Shown here: positions 11,262 through 20,810 of the stretch, piece after piece
How the letters are laid out: every line of letters begins with the position of its first letter
Numbering within the stretch: position 1 is the stretch's first letter
Source: Flaccisagitta enflata
Lineage: Eukaryota; Chaetognatha; Sagittoidea; Aphragmophora
Assembly (NCBI GenBank): GCA_965153355.1
Contig: OZ231127.1
Span: forward strand, 42,346,001-42,410,000
DNA: 64,000 nt
Direction: 5' to 3'
Program-made: the position numbers and the translations under genes
Notes under the pieces: generated by a model
Databases searched by the model: none
What the model was told of the DNA's origin: nothing
Seen by the model: the letters and a program-made list of their open reading frames with translations, nothing else

Positions 11262-11457
11262 AAAGGCCGTATACATGGCTACTGAAGTCACGTGCGGGTG
11301 GGCTACGGCAGTGATATGAAAAGCAAACCAATCATAAGGGCAGGGGCGGCAATGCAAAAAACACAAAAAAAACGCCAAAAACAGCAAAGCGTTACCGAGC
11401 GACCGACCAATGGACTGACCGATAAAGTGGGTTATAGAGTAGCATGCACGCAACTAA
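11262..11457 (-). repeat. AGTCGCG-family element, diverged
   Basis: On the minus strand it starts near TTTAGTTGCGTGCATGCTAC, contains CGGTCAGTCCATTGGTCGGT and a GCCGCCCCTGCCC segment, and ends near ATACGGCCTTTTT. Confidence 0.65.
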
Positions 11458-11753
11458 AGTTGCTTGAAAGCAATGCTTGTCACCTCCGAGATATTGTTTT
11501 TTGCAAACATATTAATATTTTTGAATTGTTGAAAGGTATTTGTATTTAAATCTCGCAAACAAATTTTCATTTTGGTAAAGAATGAGTTTTTTTGTGTGTT
11601 GCATGGAGACAAAAGTACAGCTGGCTAAATAGACAGACTAACCAACAAGCAGTTAAAGTTTCGTACATGCAACAAGTAAAAAAAATTGATGGGCCCAAAT
11701 ACTTTGAGAGCAGCTACATTAACACTTTTATTGGGCAACGCAAACACACACAT

Positions 11754-11754
<1 letters not shown>

Positions 11755-11834
<80 letters not shown>
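11755..11834. repeat. (CA)n microsatellite
   Basis: Pure CA dinucleotides flanked by unrelated sequence. Confidence 0.98.
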
Positions 11835-11838
<4 letters not shown>

Positions 11839-11854
11839 AGGTGCGATTGCTATA

Positions 11855-12009
11855 AAAACAAGGCTGGATACTACGGCAATTCAGTCACGGATGGTTAAGG
11901 CAGGAGCAATAATGCAAAAATCGCTTGCAAATTAAAAATGTTATGGACAGTCCGATGGACCGACTGACATAGCAAGGTGTAGAGTCGCGTGTGTCCCTGA
12001 CTAAAAATT
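11855..12009 (-). repeat. AGTCGCG-family element
   Basis: The minus-strand order is TTTTTAGTC, CGCGACTCTACACCTTGC, GGTCGGTCC-like run, TGCTCCTGCC, then ATCCAGCCTTGTTTT at the end. Confidence 0.8.
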
Positions 12010-12027
12010 AAGGAGAACGCAAGCAAA

Positions 12028-12028
12028 C

Positions 12029-12072
<44 letters not shown>
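12028..12072. repeat. (GA)n microsatellite
   Basis: Short pure GA array. Confidence 0.95.
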
Positions 12073-12076
<4 letters not shown>

Positions 12077-12401
12077 TAGACAGTTAATGAAAGATACATT
12101 GACAAATAGACAGACAGATACTAATGGACTGATCAACATAAAAGTTTTCAATTATCGAAAAATAGCAATATTGATTTCCTCGGCATTTACTCTATTGATG
12201 CTGTCGACGAGACATTCCAGCATACCCAAAACTCAGAATATGGAAAAATTATCTGTTACTGCAATATGAGCGGTAATATGATTTTTGCAAACAACAAAGT
12301 AAGAACTTCCAACGTAGATAGAAAGAAAAATGATATCTGAGAAACTCAAGTTTGGGACATTCACAGTCATACAAAAAGGTCATGAAATCAATTTTTTGCC
12401 T

Positions 12402-12695
12402 TCAGACTAATTTGCCAACGGGTGTTTGGTGTTCACCACAAGTTGTGGGACCTTTCTTGACCGATCCGGGGTCTGCACACTCAAAATTGTCTTTGTCCGT
12501 TAATGGTTCCACTGTGTGCACTGTACCGTTGGAATTTCGATGGGTGATTATCGTAAATTCATCACAGTTTAAGTTTGGTTTGGCGTCTTCGGGGTCGCTT
12601 GTTGTCACCCCAGTAAGAAGACGTCTGATAAGTCTATATGTTGTTTGCCAACTGCTCAGAATATCAAGCTCTTGCCTGGTTGGTTGAGCTCTTCA
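12402..12695 (-). CDS. Unassigned open frame, possibly a coding fragment
   Basis: The minus strand is open for about 98 codons, from just after a TGA near 12698 to the stop at 12402. It includes SSWQTTYRLIRRLLTGVTTS, DPEDAKPNLNCDEFTIITH and CADPGSVKKGPTTCGEHQTP. Composition is varied, unlike the repeat-derived frames. Just upstream and in the same frame, beyond the TGA, is RMSIALTQEQERSS, which resembles the dynein exon end multiplied next door. It does not resemble the next expected dynein segment. I cannot assign a family. It may be an old mobile-element remnant. Confidence 0.4.
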
Positions 12696-12789
12696 AGATC
12701 TTGAAGATCTTTCCTGTTCCTGAGTAAGTGCGATACTCATTCTTTCTTCATCATGCCATATGATGTAAGTTTCTACTTGTTAAAAGTCA

Positions 12790-13167
12790 AATCGTTCAAG
12801 TTTACGTGTCACAATGTTCATGCTCTCATATCAGACTTGGTGTACTTGTTGAATCTTCCTAGTTCTTGACTGAGCACAGTGTTCATGCTGGTCTTATTTG
12901 TTGAATATTTCTAGTTCTTGTGTGAGCACAGTGTTCATGCTCTCTTCATATCTGACTTGGTTTACTTACTTGTTGAATCTTTCTAATTCTTGAGTGAGCA
13001 CAGTGTTCATCCTCTCTTCATATCAGACTTACTTGTTGAATCTTTCAAGTTCTTGCATTAGCACAGTGTTCATGCTCTCTTCATATCCGAATTACTTGTT
13101 GAATCTTTCTAGTTCTTGAGTGAGCACAGTGTTCATGCTGTCTTCATATCTGACTTAGTTTACTTAC
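12790..13167 (-). repeat. Tandem array derived from the 3' end of a dynein exon (about 6 copies)
   Basis: Six partial copies of 52-73 bp precede the real exon end. Each carries the minus-strand sequence encoding a version of RYEESMNTVLTQELERFN. Several keep the splice-donor GTAAGT that ends the functional exon, but none has a convincing acceptor. Copies differ by point changes and length, and those farthest from the exon are most diverged. The array lies in the intron following exon 13168-13324 in gene direction. Confidence 0.92.
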
Positions 13168-13324
13168 TTGTTGAATCTTTCTAGTTCTTGAGTGAGCACA
13201 GTGTTCATGCTCTCTTCATATCGAACTGGGAACTTCTCGAGCGCCTTTTCCAGATCAAAATCTGCCGGAAGTCGACGTAAAATGTCAGACGCGATGTCGT
13301 TTAACAATCCTTCACCGGCAGCGC
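13168..13324 (-). CDS. DNAH: Dynein heavy chain (axonemal) exon: D1/C-terminal region, EESMNTVL motif
   Basis: Dynein heavy chains are the motor subunits of ciliary dynein arms. This 157-nt exon encodes AAGEGLLNDIASDILRRLPA, then DFDLEKALEKFPVRYEESM, then NTVLTQELERFNK. The motif 'YxxSMNTVLxQExxRFN' is diagnostic of the region after AAA6. Acceptor CTTCAG lies at 13325-13330 and donor GTAAGT at 13162-13167. The phase joins exactly to exon 15034-15166 (shared codon after QTG). The downstream exons (expected to contain SYPSLKPLGSY and FFFTQ motifs) are not visible between 1 and 12.8 kb, so the 3' end is missing, very distant or lost. The 3' end of this exon has seeded the adjacent tandem array. 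Confidence 0.94.
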
Positions 13325-14016
13325 CTGAAGATGAAAATGAACAACTGAACATCATGTATCAATACTCATGAATGTCACTTGTTTTCCCCAGGCCTGTATA
13401 TTATTGAGTTTTCTCCCTCCGGTGTGGGGGGGGGGGGGAAATCAAAGGGTCTGGAGATGGGGAAGGAAATTAAAGGGGGAAAAAAGAGAAAAAAAGGAAA
13501 TTTGGGGAAAATATAACTTTTTACAGTACCAAATCATAAAACTCAATTAGTAAAACACAATTTAACACTATTTAAGCCTTAACTTCATTGTTTTATTGCT
13601 ATATGGAAGAAAATCATAGATACAAAAACACTGTGAGATAATAATGTGGGGAAGAAAATCAAAAGGCGGGGGAAATTCAAAAGCGACTCAATAATATACA
13701 CCCCTGGTTTTCCCACTTTTTGACTTGTGTTGACAAACGGACCAACAGACGGACTGACTGACTGACAGACGGACAAAGCAACTTATAGAGTTGCGTGTCA
13801 GCAACTAAAAAAAAGAAGTGGAAAATAGAAAAAGAAAGAAAGAAAGAAAGAAAGAAAGAATGAATGAATGAATGAATGAATGAATGGATGAGTGAATGAA
13901 TGAATGAATGAATGAAAGAAAGAATGAAAGACAGAAAAGAAAAGAAAGAATGAAAGACAGAAAAGAAAGAAAGAAAAAAAGAAAGACAGACAGAAAAGAA
14001 AGAATGAAAGACAGAA

Positions 14017-14048
<32 letters not shown>

Positions 14049-14065
14049 GAGACAGAAAAGAAATA
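13325..14065. other. Dynein intron, repeat-rich part
   Basis: Intron between the 13168-13324 and 15034-15166 exons. It contains a G-homopolymer (13427-13438), a truncated AGTCGCG-family end on the minus strand (about 13722-13808), and a (GAAA)/(GAAT) tract (13828-14060). Confidence 0.75.
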
Positions 14066-14163
14066 AGTCGGCGTAAAACGTCAGACGCGATTTTGTTCAC
14101 TGGCAGCCCCTGTGAAGAGAATTGAATATCATGCATCGGTGCCCGATTGCCAATGAATGTCAA
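14066..14163 (-). pseudogene. Relic duplicate of the dynein exon 5' half
   Basis: The minus strand reads a CTCTTCACAG acceptor-like site, GGGCTGCCAGTGAACAAAAT and CGCGTCTGACGTTTTACGCC. This matches the start of exon 13168-13324 and its upstream intron (ASDVLRRL versus ASDILRRL; shared ATCATG and AATGTCA intron words). A small deletion between GAA and ATCGCG breaks the frame, and the 3' half is replaced by GAAA repeats. It is therefore a decayed tandem copy, not an alternative exon. Confidence 0.85.
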
Positions 14164-14429
14164 TAAAATTGCTTTGAAACTAATTACAACAACGGAGCAA
14201 AAAGTTGGATTGAAAGCGAAAAAGACCTTAACGCGGTCACTGGACCAACTAAGCGTTCGTCGGCACTTTCAGAAAGTCGGGCAGATAGACATATGAAAAG
14301 ACAGATCTGCAGACATACATGCAGACAGACGAAAATTTTGAGAACAACATTTGAACTAGCTGTTTACTCCTGCAAGTTTCTTTTCTACTGTCTAAAGACA
14401 TGAAAAACGCGATAAAAAGAACTTTAAAC

Positions 14430-14509
14430 AACTTTGTGACCGACAGACGATGGACGGACCGATCGACAGTCCAACCGACCAAAAAGATAGATAGATAGAT
14501 AGATAGTTC

Positions 14510-14567
<58 letters not shown>

Positions 14568-14597
14568 GTTGCGTCGCACACGACTATAAAAACACAT
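14430..14597 (-). repeat. AGTCGCG-like fragment with (GATA)n
   Basis: GACCGACAGACGATGGACGG and CGACAGTCCAACCGACC are followed by a (GATA)n tract (14487-14566, one interruption) and GTTGCGTCGCACACGACTAT. This matches the 5' part of the AGTCGCG family on the minus strand, with a tetranucleotide array grown inside it. Confidence 0.75.
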
Positions 14598-14711
14598 GAA
14601 GAGACGAGCAAGGCATGAAGGCAGAAAGATTGGAGGAAAACGAGTAGTAAAAAAAAAAAAAGATAAAGAAAAAAAAAACAAGGCCAGCTATGCCAACGAT
14701 GCGTCCTCTTT

Positions 14712-14957
14712 GAATGAATGTTTTTTTTCTGAATGAATGTTGTTTATGAATGAATGTTTTTTTTCTGAATGAATGTTGATTTCTGAATGAATGTCATTTA
14801 TGAATAAATAAATGATTCATTGAATGAATTTATGAATGTTTAAAAAATGCATGAATTCGATGTTTTTAATAAATGCATGACCCAACCAACCAACCAACTG
14901 ACCGACCGACCAACCAAAGGACAGAGCCTATTATAGAGATGCGAGGACGCATCTAAA
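14712..14957 (-). repeat. TGAATGAA-rich repeat ending in AGTCGCG-type terminus
   Basis: Repeated GAATGAATGTT units are followed by CCAACCAACCAACTGACCGA and TATAGAGATGCGAGGACGCA, then TCTAAAAA. The same order recurs at 24110-24345 and 24580-24895. Confidence 0.7.
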
Positions 14958-15033
14958 AAGAAAGAAGAAAGAAAGTGGAGTACAAAAAGGACGAAAAGTA
15001 CAAATGAGTTCCACATGGGACCCAAAAACTCAC

Positions 15034-15166
15034 CAGTTTGGCCGAATTTTTCATTTTGCGTCAGAAGAATGGAATTGAACAAAGCTTTGGTTTCTTGCAA
15101 GTCTTTGGCAATATCAACATTGTCATGCATCCCAAACACTTCTGGAGTCTGGGATTGCGGAAGGTT
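15034..15166 (-). CDS. DNAH: Dynein heavy chain exon: PEVFGMHDNVDI region
   Basis: The 133-nt exon encodes NLPQSQTPEVFGMHDNVDIA, then KDLQETKALFNSILLTQNEK, then FGQT. 'PEVFGMHxNxDIxxxxxET..LF..ILLTQ' is the conserved segment between AAA6 and the C-terminal domain of axonemal dynein heavy chains. The KDxQETxxLFxxILLTQ form is closest, in my memory of the family, to the single-headed inner-arm group (DNAH1/3/7/12). Acceptor ATGCAG lies on the minus strand with a (CT)n array about 30 bp upstream. The donor is GTGAGT. It joins in phase 0 to 18659-18796 and in phase 1 to 13168-13324. Confidence 0.95.
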
Positions 15167-15190
15167 CTGCATGATTTGTTGAGACGGTGA

Positions 15191-15196
<6 letters not shown>

Positions 15197-15274
<78 letters not shown>
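15197..15274. repeat. (GA)n microsatellite at a dynein acceptor
   Basis: In gene orientation this is (CT)n, lying about 30 bp upstream of the acceptor at 15167. It probably contributes to the polypyrimidine tract. Confidence 0.95.
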
Positions 15275-15276
<2 letters not shown>

Positions 15277-15353
15277 ACAAAAAATGAGAGACACTTATCA
15301 ATTCTTACATATATTCTAAGACTAGAGAACCGTCCTTTGTTTGACTAAAATAG

Positions 15354-15658
15354 ACTACCCAATACAGTTAAGTTTTGATACATCTACCTCAATTGTTCTA
15401 CGTCTATGAGCAATCACTAAAATACCACTAAAAAGAAATTTAGATTAGTTTTACGCAATCTTGAAGAATGTATTAGGACATTAAGTAATCGTTCACATTG
15501 TTCATGTACCTCACAGGTCAATTGTTCTACGTCTATGAACAATCACAACTTGAACACAACTTGAACCACTAAAGATATTTGGATAAGTTTGACGCAAACT
15601 GGAGTAGTACACAATGAAGTAGTACACAATGTTCATGTACCTCACAGGTCAATTGTTC
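15354..15658. repeat. 305-bp intronic duplication, copy A
   Basis: Starts ACTACCCAATACAGTTAAGT and ends CACAGGTCAATTGTTC. It is the same length as copy B at 16577-16881, with one obvious substitution (GTTTTACGC versus GTTTTACAC). It contains internal near-repeats of CAATTGTTCTACGTCTATGA. Another partial unit follows to about 15705. Confidence 0.95.
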
Positions 15659-15984
15659 TACGTCTATGAACAATCACGACCTAGGAATTGAACCACTAAA
15701 GAAATTTAGAACTGTAGGAGAGACATGTTCATGTAAACATGTATACATTCTATCATAGCACGTAATTTTCTACATTCCATATTCTGCGGCTAAAAGACAA
15801 AAAATTGAAATCTATGATGCATTCAATGTTTAAATCTAATTCACAGAAAAAAAGACATTTAATCTAGAGCATGCATATTCCATGCTCTTTGAAAGACAAA
15901 CCTTCTGCAAATGGGATAGATGAAAATGAAGAAAATGGTAAAATTGGCATGCGAGATTTATAAAAAAAAAGTAGAGAACGATAA

Positions 15985-16195
15985 ACAGTTAGAAATGTAA
16001 AGCGGGTGAGTGTAAGCAAAGGATAGCAGGAGATTTCAAAGCAGATAGTCGAAGCTTAGCCTTAAGTTTAATGAAAAGTGATAGAGAATATTGGGGGGCC
16101 AAAACAGATTTCAAAGCTGGTAGTGGAAGCTTAGCGTTAAGTTTAATGAAAATTGATACTGAGTGTACTGGGTGGCCAAAACGAAATTTATTTCT
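15985..16195. repeat. Tandem duplication of ~85 bp
   Basis: AGATTTCAAAGC(A/T)G(A/G)TAGT and GAAGCTTAGC.TTAAGTTTAATGAAAA occur twice, 85-90 bp apart. Confidence 0.8.
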
Positions 16196-16332
16196 CAAAT
16201 ATTTTTAGTCGCGACTATACAACTTGCCATGTTGGTTGGTAGGTCTGCCTGTCCGAAATATTTTTAAAATTGCGAGCGTTTTTCGCATTACTGCTCCTGC
16301 CCAACCAACCGCGACTGGAATGCCGTGTATCC

Positions 16333-17593
16333 TAGGGTGACTTAAAATATGGTCAAATCCGAATCTCGTCTACCTTGCGGGAGAAATGTGACCATTTCCA
16401 TCATAGATAAGTAACTCTAAAATCTGGAGATGATCAGACAAAGTTTACTCATGGCCGCAACCCCACCCATTCCCATTATAAAAGATAGGAAGCTGCAGAG
16501 GCCAAAATCCTTCCTGTACATTTTCTAACAGAAGCAACATAAAATTCCGGACAACTTGTTTTGCTTATTGATGCTAACTACCCAATACAGTTAAGTTTTG
16601 ATACATCTACCTCAATTGTTCTACGTCTATGAGCAATCACTAAAATACCACTAAAAAGAAATTTAGATTAGTTTTACACAATCTTGAAGAATGTATTAGG
16701 ACATTAAGTAATCGTTCACATTGTTCATGTACCTCACAGGTCAATTGTTCTACGTCTATGAACAATCACAACTTGAACACAACTTGAACCACTAAAGATA
16801 TTTGGATAAGTTTGACGCAAACTGGAGTAGTACACAATGAAGTAGTACACAATGTTCATGTACCTCACAGGTCAATTGTTCAAAGCTTGATCGATAAAAA
16901 ATTCATGACCATTAGCAAGATCTTTAAAAAATCTTTCTAATGCCACCTTGCTGGTATCTGTAGCTTTGTTCGTTTAGAAATGGCATAGGTTTGAAGAAAA
17001 ATATTACCGTTTGAAAAAGAGAAAAATAGTGAATTTTTTTTCTATCAGAAATTTTTGTCTCCACGTTTTTCTTAATAATGCAATTCAGGTTTTTCACAGC
17101 TACTTGATATCCATGAGCAAATTAAAGAACTTCAAATTTTCTTCAGAATGGCGCCAAGAACAAATTTCTTAACTCAATGCGTTTAGTTTCTATGTTAAAA
17201 CAAACAAAAAACATGAAAATTCTGCAGTGAATTCTCAAACTTCTGACAGTCTGTTTTCATTCCAATGCTATATCTAAACGAATAAAGCTAAGACTACCAG
17301 CAACGTCTCATTTGAAAGATCTTTTGCAGAGCTTCAAAACAGTCACCAATTTTTCTTAATTTTTCTTATTGCTTGGGTGTTAAATACTGACAAACATGTT
17401 GTCCGGAATTTTCTGTCGCTACTGTTATGGGAAATGAGGGGGGGTTGTGGCCATGAGTAAATTTTGTCTGATCATCTACAGAACTTCATTTGATTGCCAC
17501 CAGATCTTAGGGTTATCATCTGTGACGGAAATGGTATCATTTCTCCCGCGAGGGAGACCAGATTCAAATATGACCATATTTTCAGTCACCCTA
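16333..17593. mobile_element. hAT-like foldback element, 8-bp target-site duplication
   Basis: The left end TAGGGTGACTTAAAATATGG and right end (reverse complement TAGGGTGACTGAAAATATGG) continue as inverted arms of about 200 bp, including ATGATCAGACAAA.TTTACTCATGGCC. The exact duplication GTGTATCC lies at 16325-16332 and 17594-17601. An 8-bp duplication and a TAGGGTGAC terminus fit the hAT superfamily. No transposase is encoded. The loop contains copy B of the 305-bp duplication. Confidence 0.9.
16577..16881. repeat. 305-bp duplication, copy B, inside the foldback loop
   Basis: Near-identical to 15354-15658 and in the same orientation. It is placed within the loop of the 16333-17593 element. 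Confidence 0.95.
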
Positions 17594-17751
17594 GTGTATC
17601 CGGCCTTGTTTTGCAGAGTATGAGAGTTCAATTCAATTCTTTTTTGACCACCCAGTATCCAGCAAGAGTTGAATGGCCTCAAATGTGCAAAGGAGTTTTG
17701 GCATATTTCTTTGCTAAAGCCTCATATTGATCAGCCAAACTTAGATAGAAA

Positions 17752-18362
17752 TTGCGCGATAACCATTAGCGCAATAAAAATGGCCGATTTTTGAAAGGTC
17801 TGTAAAGGATCAAAAATTCATCTGAACATAGCAAAATTCATGACGCCTTGAAAGCCCTTCAAAAGATCTTTCATTTGAAACTTTTGTGGGACCACTAACT
17901 CAATAGATATGCAAATGAGAGTAAGATTAGCAAAACCGCTTAATTTTGAAACTGCCCATGGCGTCTATACAAAGTTCCATAAAAAATCACAGAAGACATT
18001 GCCCGATATTGATAAAAATTGAATTGATATTGGGGCAAATACAGGTCAACTAGCCCTTAAAATTTCATCGAAATCGACTAAGATCTTCTATCATTTTTAC
18101 TCATCTAAAACATTTCAGAAAATCTGAGTGACAAATTCAGCCCTTTTTTCATGTGGTGGCGAATTAGTTCTTAGCCCTTAATCTGTCATATTTTCTTAAA
18201 GAATTGAGAAAAAATTTGCTGCATTCACTCAAATGAAAAAAAATTTTGATATGTTTCTACAATGCATGAATTTTAGGATGGTCCCAAGAATCTTTTGACC
18301 AAAACCTGTGCTCAAAGCTGTTGAATAATCGGCCATTTATATTGCACTCATGGTTAGTCAGA
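17752..18362. mobile_element. Possible foldback element with short arms
   Basis: The left segment with ATAACCATTAGCGCAATAAA and AATGGCCGATT is complementary to the right segment AATCGGCCATTTATATTGCA with CTCATGGTTAGT. The inner sequence is only loosely complementary. No coding content. Confidence 0.55.
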
Positions 18363-18658
18363 GAGGAAATATTCTATGTTTTTGCTCATGCACCGACCGA
18401 GAAATAGCCGTATCATTGTATATCCAATGACTTATTGAGTTAACATGACCGCTGACACTCACACACGCACGCACACGCACGCACACGCACACGCACACGC
18501 AATTCTCAAAAAAAATTCAAGGTGTGGACGGAAGCTGAAGAAATGGACTCGTGAGCAAGGGCAATGTAATCAACGGTATTTGTGCAAGGGCAGTAGTGAC
18601 TCGAAAACGTCGGGAACTAAGAAAGGAGAGAAGTGAGAGTTGAATTGGCTGAACTGAC

Positions 18659-18796
18659 CTTGATGAATTCAAGATAGTCTTCATAGCATCCTTTCGGAGG
18701 AGCGGCGTAAAGTCCACTCGGCGACAATTTGAATTTCGGATCCAACATTTGAGGAGAGTAAAAGTCACCCAAAATCGTGTTGCAAAGACGACGATC
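18659..18796 (-). CDS. DNAH: Dynein heavy chain exon: FSPSG.Y..P region of AAA6
   Basis: The 138-nt, 46-codon exon encodes DRRLCNTILGDFYSPQMLDP, then KFKLSPSGLYAAPPKGCYED, then YLEFIK. Dynein heavy chains carry 'DxxDRRxxxxxLxxFxxPxxxxxxYxFSxSGxYxxP' here, just before the PEVFG segment. Acceptor CTCACAG (18797-18803 on the minus strand) and donor GTCAGT flank it. Both ends are phase 0 and it reads straight into exon 15034-15166. Exons for the upstream AAA domains should lie at higher coordinates, but I could not recognise any between 18.8 and 47 kb. The next intron may be very long, or this may be a gene fragment. Confidence 0.94.
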
Positions 18797-18824
18797 CTGT
18801 GAGTTAGTTGTTGAGGTTGTTGTT

Positions 18825-18853
18825 GAAGTTGTTATTGTTTTTGAGGTTGTTGT

Positions 18854-18898
<45 letters not shown>

Positions 18899-18954
18899 TT
18901 ATTGTTGTTTGTTGTTGTTGTTTTGTTGTTTGTTGGTGTTGTTATTTAATTTAG

Positions 18955-19016
<62 letters not shown>
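18825..19016. repeat. (GTT)n followed by (GA)n
   Basis: GTT-rich DNA, mainly 18848-18945, then pure GA to about 19015. The Cys/Leu/Val and Arg/Glu frames across it are artefacts. Confidence 0.95.
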
Positions 19017-19017
<1 letters not shown>

Positions 19018-19175
19018 ACGATGAGCAAAGAGAGAAAAGTGGAATGACTTTTATTCTCGAACGATATGAATGATTAAGTAACTGGCTGTGACAAATATCT
19101 GAGAGGGGAAAAAAAGTCGTATTGAGTTTTGGAAATATCATATCGTTTTGCTCGCTGAGGATCAAAAGATTATTC

Positions 19176-20318
19176 TAGAAAAAAATAAATGAATTTGCTA
19201 TAAAACATAAATTAAAATGGGGAAAAGATAAGTGCAACATCATGAGAGTAGGCAAACACAACAAAACAGACCAAATCTGGAAATTAGGCGAAATGGTACT
19301 AGAAGAGACAAAACGATATAAATATTTGGGTGATATAATAACCCCAGACGGAAAAAATACGGAAAATATCAAAGCACGCACTGCTAAGCTCAAAGCGACC
19401 ACCATTAACATCAACACTATTGCCGCTAGCGAGGTACTCCATAGAATAGAAACAACAGTTCTACTCGACCTACATGAAAAAAGAAGTATACCGGGATTCC
19501 TCACCAATGCCGAATCATGGAACCTTAGTAAAAAAGAGGAAAGCGACTTAGAAAAAAGTGAAATTCAGGCAATAAAACAACTCTTTGACCTTCCGATACA
19601 TACACCAACTGTAGCGATAATCTTCACATTAGGCCTTTTGTACACCACACAACGTGTAGATAAGAAACAGCTCATTTATCTTCAAAAACTTCTGAGACAT
19701 CAAGACTTTGACTGGAAAAGATTAACACTGAAAACAATAGAAGTAAAAAAGATAGGCTGGTTCAAGAAGATCGACCAGACTCTCCGGAAATATGATCTAC
19801 CCACTGACCTCAATACAATCAGGACCATGCCAATTGCGCGTTGGGAAAGGTTTGTTTCATCAGCCATTGAGACACAAAACAAAATACGAATAAAACAAGA
19901 TTTATACAAGACCGAAAATGGCATAAAGGAACTAAAGACAAAAACACGAACAATCTTAAACAAAATATCTAATCAAAATTACGTACGACAACCAGAACCA
20001 GAGATCAAACTCCTGACAAAATACGAGACCAAAACTCTCATCATTGCGAGATACGGGATGCTCATGTGTGGCACAAATTTCAAAGGCACACATCCACATG
20101 CATAGGCTGTAATCAAATTGACAACGAACATCACAGAATGAATGAATGCCCGAAATGGAATTCTCTTTCAGCAAACAATGAAATGATAGACTTTGACTTG
20201 ATTCATAGTGATTCCATAGTTTCGATCCGCTCCGTCATGAATAGAATAAGAGACATTTGGAACACAAAATGTGCTCATGGTACAATGCGAAAGGATTGAT
20301 TAATAATGTGTATAAAAA

Positions 20319-20409
<91 letters not shown>

Positions 20410-20650
20410 ATTTTACTTTATTTTACTAGATCTATTTATTGTAATTACCGCATACATCTTAAACGATCGCACTAATTTCATCTTATTCTTTTTATTTTTA
20501 TTTATTTAGCTGAACTGATGTGTATTTCTTTTCCTTTTGGTTCGTTTTTTTTTTTTTTTTTACCATAGAATAGTTCTTTGTACTAAAGTACGGCTCATTA
20601 ACATTTGTTAAATGTGATAAATGCACATATTGAGCATTACAAATCAATCA
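19176..20650 (+). mobile_element. LINE, copy 2 of the same family as 8633-10140
   Basis: The coding remnant 19180-20299 is followed after 21 bp by a (CT)n array (20321-20404), AT-rich sequence, a T homopolymer (about 20547-20562), and an end rich in AATCAATCAATCAA near 20642-20656. This matches the order of parts in copy 1, so the (CT)n looks like a stable part of the 3' untranslated region. Confidence 0.75.
19180..20299 (+). pseudogene. Frameshifted LINE reverse transcriptase C-terminus
   Basis: It starts inside the palm domain (EFAIKHKLKWGKDKCNIM), later than copy 1, so the catalytic FxDD is absent. YKYLGDIITPDGKNTENIK and RYGMLMCGTNF align with copy 1. At about 20080-20100 the frame shifts from one ending FKGTHPHA to one reading CIGCNQIDNEHHRMNEC, the same CX2CX7HX4C knuckle. 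It then runs to a stop at 20297-20299. The shift and 5' truncation make this a dead copy, more diverged than copy 1. Confidence 0.85.
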
Positions 20651-20810
20651 ATCAAAAAATCGCTCAGCATCGTCAAATGGCTTCATATATATATAAATGG
20701 CCAATGCAAACAGATTGATGGACATCAATCCGCTGTTCGACAGGTCGATCTGTCTGTATGTCTCACGTTCGTTAGACTAACCACTAGGCGCTCGGCTTGC
20801 CTTGTTTTAG

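Larger units (their letters stand above)
16202..17611 (+). repeat. AGTCGCG-family element split by an inserted transposon
   Basis: The 5' part (16202-16332) begins TTTTTAGTCGCG and includes TTGGTTGGTAGGTCTGCCTG, ACTGCTCCTGCCC and GCGACTGGAATGCCGTGTATCC. The missing 3' end, GTGTATCCGGCCTTGTTTT, resumes at 17594. The sequence between is the foldback at 16333-17593. Confidence 0.88.
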
